DNA of 64,000 nucleotides from Mactromeris polynyma (Eukaryota; Mollusca; Bivalvia; Venerida; Mactridae): positions 7,709,385-7,773,384 of the forward strand of contig JASFXZ010000010.1 in the NCBI GenBank assembly GCA_032209605.1. The letters run 5' to 3'. This document shows positions 62,008-64,000 of this stretch, one piece after another (the first letter of the stretch is position 1; every line of letters begins with the position of its first letter). The position numbers were made by a program, and so were the translations under genes. Under the pieces are notes generated by a model. The model had not been told where the DNA came from and searched no databases. It worked only from the letters and a program-made list of their open reading frames with translations.

Positions 62008-63697
62008 GACTGTCGCTGACATACAGAGCTTTAGACAGACAAATATATTCTAGACTGTCACTGACAGACAGAGCTTTAGACAGACAAATATATTCTAGAC
62101 TGTCACTGACAGACTGAGCTTTAGACAGACAAATATATTCTAGACTGTCACTGACAGACAGAGCTTTAGACAGACAAATATATTCTAGACTGTCACTGAC
62201 AGATAGAGCTTTAGACAGACAAATATATTCTAGACTGTCACTGACAGACAGAGCTTTAGACAGACAAATATATTCTAGACTGTCACTGACAGATAGAGCT
62301 TTAGACAGACAAATATATTCTAGACTGTCACTGACAGATAGAGCTTTAGACAGACAAATATATTCTAGACTGTCACTGACAGACAGAGCTTTAGACAGAC
62401 AAATATATTCTAGACTGTCACTGACAGACTGAGCTTTAGACAGACAAATATATTCTAGACTGTCACTGACAGATAGAGCTTTAGACAGACAAATATATTC
62501 TAGACTGTCACTGACAGACTGAGCTTTAGACAGACAAATATATTCTAGACTGTCACTGACAGATAGAGCTTTAGACAGACAAATATATTCTAGACTGTCA
62601 CTGACAGATAGAGCTTTAGACAGACAAATATATTCTAGACTGTCACTGACAGACCGAGCTTTAGACAGACAAATATATTCTAGACTGTCACTGACAGACT
62701 GAGCTTTAGACAGACAAATATATTCTAGACTGTCACTGACAGATAGAGCTTTAGACAGACAAATATATTCTAGACTGTCACTGACAGACTGAGCTTTAGA
62801 CAGACAAATATATTCTAGACTGTCACTGACAGACTGAGCTTTAGACAGACAAATATATTCTAGACTGTCACTGACAGATAGAGCTTTAGACAGACAAATA
62901 TATTCTAGACTGTCACTGACAGACAGAGCTTTAGACAGACAAATATATTCTAGACTGTCACTGACAGATAGAGCTTTAGACAGACAAATATATTCTAGAC
63001 TGTCACTGACAGACAGAGCTTTAGACAGACAAATATATTCTAGACTGTCACTGACAGACTGAGCTTTAGACAGACAAATATATTCTAGACTGTCACTGAC
63101 AGACTGAGCTTTAGACAGACAAATATATTCTAGACTGTCACTGACAGACTGAGCTTTAGACAGACAAATATATTCTAGACTGTCACTGACAGATAGAGCT
63201 TTAGACAGACAAATATATTCTAGACTGTCACTGACAGACAGAGCTTTAGACAGACAAATATATTCTAGACTGTCACTGACAGACTGAGCTTTAGACAGAC
63301 AAATATATTCTAAACTGTCACTGACAGACTGAGCTTTAGACAGACAAACATATTCTAGACTGTCACTGACAGACTGAGCTTTAGACAGACAAATATATTC
63401 TAGACTGTCACTGACAGACCGAGCTTTAGACAGACAAATATATTCTAGACTGTCACTGACAGACTGAGCTTTAGACAGACAAATATATTCTAGACTGTCA
63501 CTGACAGACTGAGCTTTAGACAGACAAATATATTCTAGACTGTCACTGACAGATAGAGCTTTAGACAGACAAATATATTCTAGACTGTCACTGACAGACT
63601 GAGCTTTAGACAGACAAATATATTCTAGACTGTCACTGACACACAGAGCTGTAAACAGACAAATATATTCAATACTGTCACTGACAGACAGAGCTTT
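62008..63697. repeat. 45-bp minisatellite, about 37 copies
   Basis: The unit begins GAGCTTTAGACAGACAAATA and continues TATTCTAGACTGTCACTGAC plus AGANN; the period is 45 bp. Units are almost identical except for the last two bases before GAGC, which are TA, CT, CA or CC. Only the first and last units and a few single sites (about 63313, 63350) differ otherwise. The array contains a repeated TCTAGACTGTC and imperfect palindromes. Probably in an upstream dynein intron. Confidence 0.97.
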
Positions 63698-64000
63698 TGA
63701 GACTTAAAGAGGTTTGAGATTTTCAGACATAGATTTGAGACATACATAGCTTTAGAGACTTAAAGAGGTTTGAGATTTTCAGACATAGATTTGAGACATA
63801 CATAGATTTGAGATTGTTACTGACAAGAGATATGAACAGACAGAGGTTTGAGAATCAAGAGGTTTGAGACTGTTCATACATAGATTTGAGACATACATAG
63901 ATTTGAGATGGTTTCTGACAAGATATATTAACAGACAGCGGTTTGAGAATCAAGGGGTTTGAGACTGTTCATACATAGATTTGAGACATACATAGATTTG
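63698..64000. repeat. Second, degenerate tandem array running off the window
   Basis: Repeats of GAGACATACATAGATTTGAG, GAGGTTTGAGA and TGACAAGATATATTAACAGA in a longer unit (about 125 bp: TTCATACATAGATTTGAGAC recurs at about 63857 and 63968). It shares CAGACAGAG and ACTGTTAC/CACTGAC words with the 45-bp array, so it may be an older diverged relative. Confidence 0.75.

Noticed and set aside
62008..63697. CRISPR-like array
   Set aside because: Units are contiguous with no unique spacers, and the context is eukaryotic. The two variable bases cannot be spacers.

Overview
The window looks like nuclear DNA of a metazoan, most likely a bivalve mollusc. It is AT-rich and intron-rich, with GT-AG introns of 0.1 to 5 kb. 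It is full of tRNA-headed SINEs and short inverted-repeat elements of the kind common in molluscs. The taxon is an inference; no taxon-diagnostic gene is present.

Two protein-coding genes are arranged tail to tail. Positions 93-11448 (+) hold the last 15 exons of an M1-family zinc aminopeptidase (aminopeptidase N/A-like), with the GAMEN and HEXXH...E active site in the first two exons and a normal stop; its N-terminal exons lie left of the window. Positions 21819-60178 (-) hold the last 38 exons of an axonemal dynein heavy chain of the single-headed inner-arm type (DNAH7/DNAH3/DNAH12-like). These run from the AAA3 ATP site through AAA4, stalk and microtubule-binding domain, AAA5, AAA6 and the C-terminal domain. 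The 38 exons join in one frame (6243 nt, 2080 residues plus stop) without a frameshift or internal stop, so the gene looks intact. Its 5' exons lie right of the window.

The ~10 kb between the genes (about 12.0-21.7 kb) shows no convincing gene. It holds SINEs, a 39-bp minisatellite, a 647-bp inverted-repeat element, a cluster of TAACGATTCGCCACA motifs and a CpG-richer block. The introns carry three large minisatellites: 33-bp units at 8.86-9.85 kb, 23-bp units at 25.9-26.9 kb and 45-bp units at 62.0-63.7 kb. They also carry several MITE-like families, some in two or three copies within the window.

The two proteins are not expected to work in one pathway: one is an exopeptidase, the other a ciliary motor. 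The most interesting unexplained signal is a coding-looking 224-bp stretch at 40844-41067 (-), inside a large dynein intron. It has a good splice acceptor, is in phase with the preceding dynein exon and ends in its own stop, so it may be an alternative terminal exon. I found no operon, CRISPR or phage-like system.
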